DNA of 64,000 nt from Crocosphaera watsonii WH 8501 (GTDB taxonomy: Bacteria > Cyanobacteriota > Cyanobacteriia > Cyanobacteriales > Microcystaceae). The number at the start of each line of letters is the position of its first letter. The stretch's first letter is position 1. The stretch spans positions 57,979 to 121,978 of the forward strand of contig NZ_AADV02000004.1 in assembly GCF_000167195.1 (NCBI RefSeq), given 5' to 3'. The position numbers were made by a program, and so were the translations under genes. The notes under the pieces were generated by a model. That model was not told the origin of the DNA, did no database searches, and saw only the letters and a program-made list of their open reading frames with translations. Shown piece by piece: positions 26,885 through 35,987 of the stretch.

Positions 26885-27258
26885 CTTTGTTACGAAAAGC
26901 GTCAAATAATGAACAATTGCTAAGTTGGGCTGACCATTATTCTTTTAATATCTTAAAATTTAATTAAGAAGCGAAATTCTTTGCTTAAAATAACTTGTCG
27001 ATTGGGTCAAGAGTAACAGTTTCTAAATCTTAACTTCCGAATTTTGTTCCTTTATTAGTCAGCCAAGGAATGTTGAGAGTCTGTTGCTTTTTATTAACTA
27101 AGGTGATTTTTGATAAAGGAGATCCCTTAAGATCCCCCCTAACCCCCCTTTTTAAGGGGGGAATAATTGGAAAAGGAGGTATATTTAAGAGTGGATATCA
27201 CCTAAGAGTTGCTACATTTCCCTGGAAAAAGTTGCTAAAAAATAAGGAATAAAAAATT
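26885..27258. other. Intergenic region upstream of gdhA with a C/G hairpin repeat
   Basis: The interval contains a C-rich repeat around 27119-27161 ending in a hairpin (CCCCCC at 27143-27148, GGGGGG at 27156-27161). This C-tract/G-tract form is common as a dispersed repeat in cyanobacteria. A 60-codon frame over it is not supported. Confidence 0.55.
27143..27161. repeat. C6/G6 hairpin of a dispersed repeat
   Basis: Six C, TTTTTAA, six G, preceded by GATCCCCCCTAA. It lies about 100 bp before the gdhA start and may affect its promoter. Confidence 0.6.
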
Positions 27259-29036
27259 ATGAATGGATTACTTGCCGATGCTAGTACAAGACTGGAAAAA
27301 GCTTTAAGATATACCAGAATTTCTGAGGATGCTATTGAACGATTAAAATATCCTAAAACCAGTTTAAGTGTCTCTATTCCTGTGAGGATGGATGACGGTT
27401 CATTAAGAATTTTTTCAAGGGTACCGAGTGCGTTATGACGACACCAGAGGACCCGGAAAAGGTGGGGTTCGATATCATCCCAATGTTACCATGGATGAGG
27501 TGCAATCTTTAGCCTTTTGGATGACTTTTAAATGTGCTTTATTAAACCTACCCTTTGGGGGGGCAAAAGGGGGAATAACCCTTAATCCGAAAGAACTTTC
27601 CAAACAAGAACTAGAAAGGCTCAGTCGGGGGTATATTGAGGCGATCGCAGACTTTATTGGCCCTGATATCGATATCCTTGCACCGGATGTCTATACTAAT
27701 CAAATGATCATGGGTTGGATGATGGATCAATATAATATTATCCAACGAAAAATAAGTCCTGGTGTAGTTACTGGTAAACCCCAAACTATGGGAGGTAGTC
27801 AAGGAAGAGATACAGCAACAGGAACAGGTGCTTATTATGTGATTCAAACCATACTCCCTAAGTTTGAACTAATACCAGAAAAGACAACTGTTGCCGTACA
27901 AGGGTTTGGAAAAGCAGGGGCAGTGGTAGCAGAATTATTAGGAAAAGTTGGCTACAAAGTAGTAGCAGTTAGTGATTCTAAAGGAGGAATTTATGCTGAA
28001 CAGGGATTAGATATTGTTAGTATTCGTAACTATAAAGAAGAACATCAAGGTATTGCAGCTATTTATTGTCAAGATACTGTTTGCAATATTGGTGAACATC
28101 AAAGTATCACCAATGAGGAGTTATTAGGGTTAGATGTAGATGTTTTAATTCCGGCAGCTTTAGAAAACCAAATAACAGAGGAAAATGCAGATAATGTCAG
28201 GGCAAAGTTTATCTTTGAAGTTGCTAATGGTCCGATTAATTCTGCTGCTGACACGATTTTAGATGAGAAAGGAATCTATGTCTTTCCTGATATTTTAGTC
28301 AACGCCGGAGGGGTAACAGTTAGCTATTTTGAATGGGTACAAAATCGGAGTGGTTTATATTGGACAAAGACAGAAGTTAATCAACGAATGAGAGATAAAA
28401 TGATGAGTGAAGCCCAGGAAGTTTGGGTGTGATTCGTTGGGCTAGAAAGCTTGTACCAAGTATAAGTGTGTAGCCCGTTCTGTACCTTTATAACAGAATA
28501 ACTGTTGGTTTGTTGGCTAAAGGAGCCAAACTCGGAATCAAAGGAGTAAAATCCTAAGAGTAACGACATAACCCTCCGTTTTGGACTTAGTAAAACCAGG
28601 ATGGAAGCAGGGTTAAAAGGGGATAACCACTATGAAACAGCACAAGAAATCCTCAAGTCAATCGGTCATGGTTAAACATTACGTTGAATCATTGACTTGA
28701 ACCCTCAAGACCTGGAAGTAGCCAAAACTGTTTGATAGGCTGCGTTCAAAAAGAACATGGTGAAAAGTGGAGTTTTCTGAGTGACATCCACACCGATTCC
28801 TGAAAAGTAACCTGGGGGAGAGATGAAACCTAAAACCGATATACCCAAGCCAACGGAACGAATTAAGTCCATGACTGCTCTTATCACTGGTCGAGTAGAT
28901 AAGTAGGAACAAACTTAAGCGCAAGGGTCATGGATGTGAGAAGTAATAAGAAGCAAACGCCTACTTGTAACGAGTACGGATATGCCGACGTATTACTGGT
29001 GGATTAGATGAAATAGTCTCTACTAGAGGTAGTTAA

Positions 29037-30453
29037 ATGTCAAATGCGAGTATAACCAAGACTACGCCGGAATGGAACACTATAAACTGGGCAAAAGTCC
29101 AAAGAAAAGTGTTTAAGCTTCAAAAAAGAATATTTCAAGCTGTTAAATCAGGTAATAAAGTCAAAGCTAAAAAGCTCCAGAAGTTACTATTAAAGTCACA
29201 CTATGCAAAGCTCTTAGCCATACGCAAAGTGACCCAAGACAACCAAGGCAAGAAAACGGCTGGCGTTGATGGGAAAAAGTCACTACGACCTAACCAAAGA
29301 TTAATGTGGTGTTATGGACAAAGGCATCTTTGAGGAAACCGACTCAGGTACACCTCAAGGCGGTGTAATAAGCCCATTACTGGCAAACATTGCACTACAC
29401 GGAATGATAAAAGACGTAGAAAACTACTTCCCTCGCACAAAACGCCAAGGAAATGGAACTATCGTATGGGACTATAAACCTAGAATCATTCGCTATGCCG
29501 ATGATTTCGTAGTTCTTCATAAGGACTACGACGTTATTCTACAATGTAAAAAACTGATTGCACAATGGTTAGAAAAAGTCGGACTGGAATTAAAACCAGA
29601 AAAGACCTCCATCAGACATACTTTAAAAAGTATCGAACATGACGGAAAAACCATTAAACTAGGTTTTGAGTTTCTTGGATTCAATGTCAGGTCATACCCT
29701 GTAGGAGAACACCACTCTGGTAGAACAGGGGGAAATAATTCCACAACAATTGGATTCAAAACGTTAATCAAACCTAGCAAAAAGAAAATACTAGCTCATC
29801 ATGAGGCAATCAAAGAGGTTATCAAAGCCCATAAGAAAGCCCCACAATCAGCACTAATCGCAAGATTAAACCCCATTATAAGAGGATGGTGTAACTACTA
29901 CCGAACTGTAACAAGCAAAGTAACGTTCGCATCCGAAGACTATTTACTATGGGAGATGCTTAGAGCATGGACAGTTAGCAGGAAAAAGAAAAAGACACCA
30001 TTGATTAAAGCTCTCAGAAAATATTTCTCACACGGAAAACACGGATTTTGGACCTTCCAAACAACAGGAGCAATCCTCTACCATCATGCCGAAACGGAAA
30101 TAAAGAGACATACACTGGTAAAGCCTGAAGCATCACCCTATGACGGAAATTGGACCTATTGGAGTAAAAGAAGGGGTACATATACTGGGACACCAACTAG
30201 AGTAGCAAAACTCTTAAAGAAACAAAAAGGTATATGTCCTCAATGTAAGCAACACTTTACACCTGATGACTTGATAGAAGTTGACCACATTATCCCTAAA
30301 TCGAAAGGTGGAAAGGATGAGTTCAACAATCTACAAGCTCTACATCGTCACTGTCATGATGTCAAAAGCAAAAATGATTATCTCTATGATTGGCTAGATA
30401 ATGGCTATGAATGGAAAGACGACGTATTAACAGTACCCATGACAAGGGACTAA
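29037..30453 (+). pseudogene. Intron-encoded reverse transcriptase/maturase with HNH domain, internally deleted
   Basis: The N-terminal part (MSNASITKTTPEWNTINWAK to VDGKKSLRPNQRL) is the normal start with the RT-0 region. At about 29303 the text jumps to GVMDKGIFEETDSGTPQGG in another frame. By comparison with the family, roughly 125 residues covering RT-1 to RT-3 are missing. The rest is readable: YADDFVVLH (RT active site), the maturase domain X (LNPIIRGWCNYYRTV), and an HNH endonuclease with CPQCKQHF, VDHIIPKSKGG and LHRHCHDVKS. The second segment alone (from ATG 29314) could make a 379-residue maturase-HNH protein lacking a complete RT. Confidence 0.88.
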
Positions 30454-30460
30454 TTGCCGA

Positions 30461-30494
30461 GAGCCGTATGAGGTGAAAGTCTCACGTACGGTTC
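30461..30494 (+). ncRNA. Group II intron domain V
   Basis: A 34-nt hairpin: GAGCCGTATGAGGTGAAAGT followed by CTCACGTACGGTTC. Stem pairing, the GAAA tetraloop and the bulge match catalytic domain V. Confidence 0.93.
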
Positions 30495-30679
30495 GGACTG
30501 GGAGGAGAGGTAAGTGATTACCTTTTCGACCCCTAATTCTATCGCACAACAAAATGGGGTTTCTATGAGAACAGCAGCTTATATTCATGCCTTAAACCGT
30601 TTAGGGGACGCATAAGATGCCAAAGGAACTAGGGATTATTATCTCAATGGTTCCAGTCATTGATTTAATTTTGACTTGT

Positions 30680-31402
30680 TTATAAAACTAATTCTGCGAG
30701 TCCTAAATAACGAATTCCTTGGGGTGTAATATCAAAGCGACAGGGTAGAATTTTCACCCCTTTTTCAACGGCTTCCCGAAACAATTTGCCATACTCTGGA
30801 TCATAATTGTCCCCAGGGGAAAAGCGATCGCAGTCTCCCCGATTAATAAAATATAACATAATCGGTTGAGCGTCTGGCAATAAATCCATTAACTCCTGTA
30901 AGTGCTTTTGTCCCCGAGTGGTAACTGTATCGGGAAATAATGCCATCTTTTCTGTGGCTAAGGTAGTATTTTTTACTTCCACATAAATAGGGTTTTTCTC
31001 AGATTCGTTGCTTAAGAGAAAATCAATGCGACTTTTCTTGTTTTTTCCGTAGGGAACTTCTGGACGAACCTGATTGTATTTTCCTTGTAGGGGAGGAAAT
31101 TTTTCCTGTTCTAAAACTTGTTTAATAACCCGATTAGGTAAAGCTGTATTAATCCCCACCCATGTATTGTCTACCTCAATCAATTCCCAACTATAAGCCA
31201 GCTTTCGTTTGGGATTATTACTTTTAGAAAGATAAACCCGACTATCAACATCACACACCCCGATCATGGGACCTGTGTTGGCACAATGGGCTGTGATTGT
31301 TTCCCCCGATTCTAATTCAATATCCGCTAAAAAACGTTTATAGCGTTTCTTAAGAATGCCAGGAATGAGAGCAGGATAGGTGTAAATAAAATCAGTATCC
31401 AT
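30680..31402 (-). CDS. sfsA: SfsA family protein (sugar fermentation stimulation protein homologue)
   Basis: A 240-residue protein of the SfsA family, a predicted nucleic-acid-binding/nuclease-like protein of unclear role. Family blocks are LIPGILKKRYKRFLADIELE, TAHCANTGPMIGVC, VRPEVPYGKNKKSRIDFLL and IYVEVKNTTLA with its acidic residues. It is the third gene of the sepF-proC-sfsA unit on the minus strand, 13 bp after proC. Its stop lies 17 bp from the end of the gdhA remnant, which is convergent. Confidence 0.94.
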   Translation of the reverse strand: MDTDFIYTYPALIPGILKKRYKRFLADIELESGETITAHCANTGPMIGVCDVDSRVYLSKSNNPKRKLAYSWELIEVDNTWVGINTALPNRVIKQVLEQEKFPPLQGKYNQVRPEVPYGKNKKSRIDFLLSNESEKNPIYVEVKNTTLATEKMALFPDTVTTRGQKHLQELMDLLPDAQPIMLYFINRGDCDRFSPGDNYDPEYGKLFREAVEKGVKILPCRFDITPQGIRYLGLAELVL

Positions 31403-31415
31403 CGTTAGTTATTAG

Positions 31416-32222
31416 TTATTTTCCTAAGTCTTGCGATCGCCTATAAGCTGCCTTAACAGCTTCGATAACAGCAGAACGAAAGCCCTTCTCTTCCAACTTA
31501 GCCACTCCTGCGATGGTGGTTCCTCCGGGACTGGTAACCTGATCCTTTAACTGGCCAGGATGTAACCCGGTATCTTTGACTAAGGTGGCAGTTCCTAACA
31601 CCGTTTGTATGGCGAGTTTATTGGCGATCGCTCTGGGTAAACCAGAAGCCACTCCCCCATCGGACAAAGCTTCGATCATCAAGGCCACAAACGCAGGGCC
31701 CGAACCAGATAAACCTGTAACCCCGTCCATTAATGATTCTGGTACTTCTACCACTTCCCCCACAGCTTCAAACAGGGAGGTAGCTAGGGTTAGATGAGAA
31801 GGTTTAACCCGAGTTCCGGCTGCGATCGCTGTCATTCCTACCCCCACTGTAGCAGGAGTGTTGGGCATCACCCGAATAACAGGAAAGTTCTCAAATGCGG
31901 TTTCTAGACGGCTTAAAGGAGTTCCTGCCAAAATTGACAAAACTAAAGGGTAATTTTCCACTCCATCCAAGGTTAACTGAGAAATAACCTTATCTAATAT
32001 TTGGGGCTTGATAGCCAACAAAAGGGCTTCAGTAGCTTGTAAAGTCTCTTGGTTGCTATCTGTTACGTTAACCCCATAGGTTTGCGCCAGAAACTCCCTT
32101 CTTGAAGTTTGGGGTTCACTAACCAATAAAGTGTTGGCCTGATAAAGTTGGGATTCTAAAAGACGGGTAAGTATCGCTTCTGCCATCACCCCGCCTCCAA
32201 TGATACCTAGTCTGATAGACAC
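31416..32222 (-). CDS. proC: Pyrroline-5-carboxylate reductase
   Basis: ProC makes proline from pyrroline-5-carboxylate with NAD(P)H. This is a 268-residue protein of normal length. The N-terminal Rossmann motif is LGIIGGGVMAEAILTRLLES. VRVMPNTPATVGVGMTAIA is the conserved substrate-side block. The C-terminal signature is LKDQVTSPGGTTIAGVAKLEEKGFRSAV. It follows sepF by 95 bp and precedes sfsA by 13 bp; sepF next to proC is a conserved cyanobacterial pairing. Confidence 0.97.
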   Translation of the reverse strand: MSIRLGIIGGGVMAEAILTRLLESQLYQANTLLVSEPQTSRREFLAQTYGVNVTDSNQETLQATEALLLAIKPQILDKVISQLTLDGVENYPLVLSILAGTPLSRLETAFENFPVIRVMPNTPATVGVGMTAIAAGTRVKPSHLTLATSLFEAVGEVVEVPESLMDGVTGLSGSGPAFVALMIEALSDGGVASGLPRAIANKLAIQTVLGTATLVKDTGLHPGQLKDQVTSPGGTTIAGVAKLEEKGFRSAVIEAVKAAYRRSQDLGK

Positions 32223-32317
32223 AAGTTTTCAATGGTAAAATTAACTAAAAAAATAAAGACTAAACTTTGGCTTTGTATGAATTATTAATTATTAATTATT
32301 AATTGATAACTACCGAA

Positions 32318-32893
32318 CTAAACCGTTAGTCTTTCTCCCCAGTTAGCAACAGGAGAGGGGGTACGAGAAGGGTTAACAGGAATATCAGGGACATCATGAA
32401 CTGTACCAGAGAGGTTACTAACTTTGACACAGTTAGGCGTAAAAAGGAAGATGCTTTCCCCAATTCGTTCTTGATGACCATCAATAGCGTAGGTTCCACC
32501 CGCAACAAAATCAACTGCTCTTTGTGCTTCTTCCGGTTCCATTACATTAAGATTAAGAACCACAGATTTGCGTTCACGAAGGGTTTGGATAACTTGGGGC
32601 ATTTCATCAAAGGAATGGGGTTCGACGACTACCACTTCAGCAATGTTGTTAATTCCAGGCATAGCGACGACATTACCTTTATTGTTTCTCATGTTTAATT
32701 CTGCATTCAGATTGGATGCCATTGGTGTGGCCCAGGGACGGGGTTCAGTCTCTTGGGGCATAGAGGTGTTTTCTGGCTCTTCAACATCAAAGTCTGAGTT
32801 ACCATCTATTTCGACATAATTGGGATCATCGTATTCAGAATCATCTTCTACTGGTTCGGTAATGGCCCAGCGTTTTAGTTTATCTAAAATCAT
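32318..32893 (-). CDS. sepF: Cell division protein SepF
   Basis: SepF (YlmF/Cdv2) binds FtsZ and helps anchor and organise the division ring. The protein has 191 residues. An acidic disordered N-terminal linker (about residues 10-90) leads to the globular domain [52 protein letters not shown], and the ending [12 protein letters not shown]. The N-terminal [10 protein letters not shown] is the likely amphipathic helix. It is the first gene of the sepF-proC-sfsA unit. The 95-bp gap to proC contains an ATTATTA tandem repeat at about 32281-32304. Confidence 0.96.
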   Translation of the reverse strand: MILDKLKRWAITEPVEDDSEYDDPNYVEIDGNSDFDVEEPENTSMPQETEPRPWATPMASNLNAELNMRNNKGNVVAMPGINNIAEVVVVEPHSFDEMPQVIQTLRERKSVVLNLNVMEPEEAQRAVDFVAGGTYAIDGHQERIGESIFLFTPNCVKVSNLSGTVHDVPDIPVNPSRTPSPVANWGERLTV

Positions 32894-32955
32894 CTTGACA
32901 TCTCACTGAATTTACAAAGCGTTATTAAGAAAAGGCGGTTTAGGTCTGGTGATAG

Positions 32956-33186
32956 ATAGCTCTTTTAGCTTCCTATTCTCATAGGATTCTGGCAACAATA
33001 TATCCCATTGATTTGCTGTTTTTTCTCGGTCTTGATGATAAGATTAAGGAGTTACTTTATGAAAAAGTTAACCTTTCTTATTCGGAGTTTTTACAGCTTT
33101 CTCATCTAGTCGTTACTCTCCTCCCAGATGTTCCCAGAAAAATAAAAATTACTGATCCCACTTGGCGGCGAGAAATATCCCATTGA
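32956..33186 (+). CDS. Possible short gene without an ATG start
   Basis: The frame is open from 32956 to the TGA at 33184-33186. It reads (from 33004) PIDLLFFLGLDDKIKELLY and then EKVNLSYSEFLQLSHLVVTL and PDVPRKIKITDPTWRREISH. The residue pattern looks like a small helical protein rather than noise. There is no in-frame ATG; TTG at 33013 could start a 57-residue product, or the gene is a remnant. Family unknown. It lies between sepF (opposite strand) and the peroxidase gene. Confidence 0.35.
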   Translation: MALLASYSHRILATIYPIDLLFFLGLDDKIKELLYEKVNLSYSEFLQLSHLVVTLLPDVPRKIKITDPTWRREISH

Positions 33187-33300
33187 GGAAGGAAAATCTA
33201 GGGATGAAGGCCAAGGCCGGTTCAAAAGATAATCATTGTTTAAGCGTCCCCAAAGAAGGATAATAAAGAACGATGTTTTCTTTTCTACCGATCAACGACT

Positions 33301-33765
33301 ATGCCCTTACCAACCAGTCTCGTTACACTTGAGGGAACAGCACTCCCTCTCAGCGAATTAGAGAATAAAGTGATTCTTTTTGTCAATGTTGCCAGTAAAT
33401 GCGGTTTAACCCCTCAATATTCCGGTTTAGTCCAACTGGACAAAAAATATGGTGAACGTGGATTTAAGGTGGTTGCTGTTCCTTGCAATCAGTTCGGCGA
33501 ACAAGAACCAGGAACTCCTGCTGAGATTAAAGAGTTTACCAGTACCAAGTATGATGTTGAATTCACCTTACTGGAAAAGCAAGATGTAAATGGGAGTAAT
33601 CGTAGTCCCCTTTATCAGTTTCTAGTCAAGGATGGTGAAGATATTGCCTGGAACTTTGGCAAGTTTTTGGTAGGTCGTGATGGTGAAGTGGTAGCACGTT
33701 TTGAACCAGCTACCGCTCCTGATGATGCTCAACTTGAAGCTGCTATTGACAAGGCATTGGGTTAA
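33301..33765 (+). CDS. Glutathione peroxidase-like protein (Cys type)
   Basis: A 154-residue thioredoxin-fold peroxidase. The peroxidatic Cys is in VNVASKCGLTPQYSGL near residue 38, where animal enzymes carry selenocysteine. The catalytic Gln region is VAVPCNQFGEQEPGTPAEI, and the Trp is in IAWNFGKFLVGRDGEVV. In cyanobacteria, Cys-type enzymes of this family reduce lipid hydroperoxides, with NADPH or thioredoxin as electron source. No export signal. A hairpin follows 19 bp after the stop. Confidence 0.95.
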   Translation: MPLPTSLVTLEGTALPLSELENKVILFVNVASKCGLTPQYSGLVQLDKKYGERGFKVVAVPCNQFGEQEPGTPAEIKEFTSTKYDVEFTLLEKQDVNGSNRSPLYQFLVKDGEDIAWNFGKFLVGRDGEVVARFEPATAPDDAQLEAAIDKALG

Positions 33766-33784
33766 TTGACATCCCCACCCCTAA

Positions 33785-33800
33785 CCCCTCCCAGGAGGGG
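33785..33800. terminator. C/G hairpin after the peroxidase gene
   Basis: CCCCTCC (33785-33791) and GGAGGGG (33794-33800) with a 2-nt loop. It may be a terminator or part of a dispersed repeat of the CCCCTAACCCCTCC type. Confidence 0.5.
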
Positions 33801-33811
33801 CTAGATTCGGA

Positions 33812-34140
33812 ACTTGACGCTCTCCTGGCTGAAGCGCAGGAGATTCATAACGAATCCCTGTCGGGATGGTTATTATCTTGTTTTCACAAGTTCCCAGGCT
33901 CACCACGTTTGCCTCAAAGGGCGTAGTGATATTTCCTTAAACCCTGCCAATTCAGGTGTTGGGCGTGTACTTTCCGAGAGTCCCCCGGTAGGTTTTTAAG
34001 TCTTGTACTGACTGACTTTATTTGACCATATTCACGGCATTTAAAAATGAGCAGCGACCCCGCGCCGTCTTAGGGCGCAAGGGAATGCGCTGCGATGCCG
34101 AGTGGTTCTACATCACCTGTTTAAAAACAGGCGTTTTGAA
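33812..34140 (-). mobile_element. Probable remnant of an IS200/IS605-type element end
   Basis: On the minus strand the stretch ends with a hairpin (TCTCCTG at 33837-33843 pairing with CAGGAGA at 33821-33827, plus-strand coordinates) and then GCGTCAAG. This is the layout of the right end of cyanobacterial IS605 elements after tnpB. An inner phrase TGAGCCTGGGAACTTGTGAA also fits such a 3' region. No intact tnpA or tnpB remains. The call is from pattern memory; the rest of the 438-bp gap (33766-34203) shows no gene. Confidence 0.4.
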
Positions 34141-34203
34141 CATCCCGTGTGTTGTTATAACATTTCTATTTCTTATAGTAGTAAAAAATGCGTAATATTA
34201 GAT

Positions 34204-34956
34204 TTATTTGACAAAAACTATTTCTTGTTCATTGGATAAATTTTGGTCATAATGATACCCTAAACCTGAGTAATCTTTAAGTTTTAATGGTTCATCAATT
34301 TGATTCTTAATAATCCAATTGGTCATTAATCCTCTACTTTTCTTGGCCATTATTCCAATGGTTTTTAGTTTACCATCTCTCATTTCTTTAAAGGATACTT
34401 TTAAGATAGGATAATTAAACTGTTCGCTTTTAATTATCCGAGAATATTCATCAGAAGCTAAATTAAGTAATAGTTTATTGTCATGTTTTTCTAATTCTTT
34501 ATTTAACTGCTGAGTTGCTTTTTCTGCCCAAAACTGATAAATATTATTATATTTTTCCGTTTTCAGACGAGTATTCATTTCTAGTCTATAAGGACTAATT
34601 TCATCAAGGGGTCTTAAAATTCCGTATAATCCTGACATGATTCTTAAATGTCCTTGAGCAAATAAATAATCATTATCCTTAAAGTTTTCTAATTCTATTT
34701 GTTTAAAAACATCCCCACGGTAAGCTAAAATAGAAGCTCGTTTTTGAGAGTTGGAAAATGATTGGAATCGTTGATGATTCAAGTTTGCTAATGATTCACT
34801 AACCTTTAATAATTTTTCTAATTGTTCAGAAGAAAATGTTTTAAGTGAGTTAACTAAAATATTAGCATCTTCTTGGTAAATAGGTTGTGTGGTTTCAGGA
34901 ACAGTAAAAGCATCCTCAAATACTAAGGTTTTAGCTGAAGAAAGAATTAAAAGCAT
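34204..34956 (-). CDS. yaaA: YaaA family peroxide-stress protein
   Basis: A 250-residue protein of the YaaA/UPF0246 family. In E. coli YaaA lowers free iron under peroxide stress and binds DNA. Family blocks are ILSSAKTLVFEDAF at the start, FKDNDYLFAQGHLRIMSGLYG, ILRPLDEISPYRLEMNTRL and LLNLASDEYSRIIKSEQF. The C-terminal KKSRGLMTNWIIKNQID is also typical. It is a monocistronic-looking minus-strand gene. AT content is high. Confidence 0.93.
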   Translation of the reverse strand: MLLILSSAKTLVFEDAFTVPETTQPIYQEDANILVNSLKTFSSEQLEKLLKVSESLANLNHQRFQSFSNSQKRASILAYRGDVFKQIELENFKDNDYLFAQGHLRIMSGLYGILRPLDEISPYRLEMNTRLKTEKYNNIYQFWAEKATQQLNKELEKHDNKLLLNLASDEYSRIIKSEQFNYPILKVSFKEMRDGKLKTIGIMAKKSRGLMTNWIIKNQIDEPLKLKDYSGLGYHYDQNLSNEQEIVFVK

Positions 34957-35044
34957 TCAAAAAAATATTGTTGATTGATTATTCTCTTATTGATTTTATC
35001 TTAAATTTAAGATTATTATGTCCTGACCGGATAATTGTTAATTG

Positions 35045-35770
35045 CTAAACCCAACCTCCAAAAATAGCTAATCCGAACAATCGCCAAGGGTTGGCAACGG
35101 TTTTAAACCCTGCTGAAGATAGCATCTTTAAATGAGTTTCTAATGTCGCTAGACGATCTTGCCCTGAATAACCTTGGGGTTGACTATTACCAATTTTTGA
35201 GCGAACATTCTCTATAGTTGTGCCTTGATTAATTGTCCATTGTTCTCTTATTTTTAAGTAAATTTCTTGTAGTTGTGGGGATTCTTGTAAAATAGGATCA
35301 GCATTCCAAAAACTGCCCCCATCTACTAAATTTTTACCGATATAAGTTAATAATTTATGTTTCATTTCATCAATGAGATGATGAATGGCTAAAGACGAAA
35401 CACAAGCATCAAAATTAGTCCCTATTTCCTCTTTTAGTTCCCCATTTGCCCATGCTCCAAAATCTCCTTGAATGAAGGTTATACGCTCCAAAAATTCAGT
35501 TTTTCCTAGTTTATATTTGGACATCTCTATCATTCTGGGAGAATAATCAACAGCTACTATCTGAGCATTGGGACAGTGTTTAAGTAATTTTAAACTAAGT
35601 TCTCCTGTACCACAGCCAAGTTCAAGGATACGACTAGAGTTTGAGGGAACACAAGCAACCAAGGTATCAAGCATGAGATCATAATAGGGCAGTAATTGAC
35701 GAATACCGATATCAAATACTTGAGTATCGGCAAAAACTTCCCCTGGATAAATTGTGGTTGATTGACTCAT
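35045..35770 (-). CDS. Class I SAM-dependent methyltransferase
   Basis: A methyltransferase of about 241 residues from the ATG at 35770 (MSQSTTIYPGEVFADTQVFD); an upstream in-frame start adds 21 atypical residues. Motif I is ILELGCGTGELSLKLL, followed by AQIVAVDYSPRMIEMSKYKL (motif II), FIQGDFGAW, and FDACVSSLAIHHLIDEMKH, as in UbiE/Trm-like small-molecule methyltransferases. The substrate cannot be told. It ends RLFGLAIFGGWV. Tandem heptamer repeats lie just upstream. Confidence 0.88.
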   Translation of the reverse strand: MSQSTTIYPGEVFADTQVFDIGIRQLLPYYDLMLDTLVACVPSNSSRILELGCGTGELSLKLLKHCPNAQIVAVDYSPRMIEMSKYKLGKTEFLERITFIQGDFGAWANGELKEEIGTNFDACVSSLAIHHLIDEMKHKLLTYIGKNLVDGGSFWNADPILQESPQLQEIYLKIREQWTINQGTTIENVRSKIGNSQPQGYSGQDRLATLETHLKMLSSAGFKTVANPWRLFGLAIFGGWV

Positions 35771-35816
35771 ATTGAACTGTTTTGACACATCTTTTTTATT
35801 GTATGGCAGCAATTTA

Positions 35817-35891
35817 CAATGGACAATGGACAATGGAAAATTACCCAGTAACCTGAGTTCGGTGTTAGGAGTTCGGAGTTCGGAGTTGGAG
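35817..35891. repeat. Two heptamer tandem repeats (ACAATGG-type and GGAGTTC-type)
   Basis: CAATGGA units at about 35817-35836 and GGAGTTC units at about 35868-35891. They match the tracts at 16300-16334 and (inverted) 3308-3338. Confidence 0.85.
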
Positions 35892-35987
35892 TTTTGTCCA
35901 TGAGATAATCAGGGTTTAAGACTCTTGATGAAAGACCAGTTGTCTATAAATTTCCTTATATCGAACTCAGATCAGAAGAATCAAGCG

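Larger units (their letters stand above)
28427..30537 (+). mobile_element. Group II intron inserted in gdhA (2,111 bp)
   Basis: The 5' end reads GTGTG and the 3' end CCCCTAAT, matching the GUGYG...AY rule. Joining the flanks at these points restores EVW-SIAQQ in phase. A structured 5' region of about 600 nt precedes the intron-encoded protein, and a clear domain V lies at 30461-30494. Domain VI follows at about 30495-30532. The encoded reverse transcriptase is internally deleted, so self-mobility is doubtful; splicing would need a maturase in trans. Confidence 0.92.
27259..30663 (+). pseudogene. gdhA: Glutamate dehydrogenase, with a frameshift, an intron insertion and a nonsense codon
   Basis: GdhA interconverts glutamate and 2-oxoglutarate. 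The ATG at 27259 begins MNGLLADASTRLEKALRY. A run of six T (27410-27415) appears to hold one T too many: after it the conserved text QGYRVRYDDTRGPGKGGVRYH is only found in the next frame. The catalytic region LPFGGAKGGI and the NAD-binding VQGFGKAGAVVAELL follow. At 28426, after EAQEVW, a group II intron intervenes; the gene resumes at 30538 with SIAQQNGVSMRTAAYIHALN. TAA at 30613-30615 replaces an expected Leu codon (TTA), after which DAKGTRDYYLNGSSH continues to the natural stop at 30661. All three lesions lie in one gene. Confidence 0.9.

Noticed and set aside
27070-27252. 60-codon ORF upstream of gdhA
   Set aside because: It spans a dispersed C/G hairpin repeat, and its composition follows the repeat.
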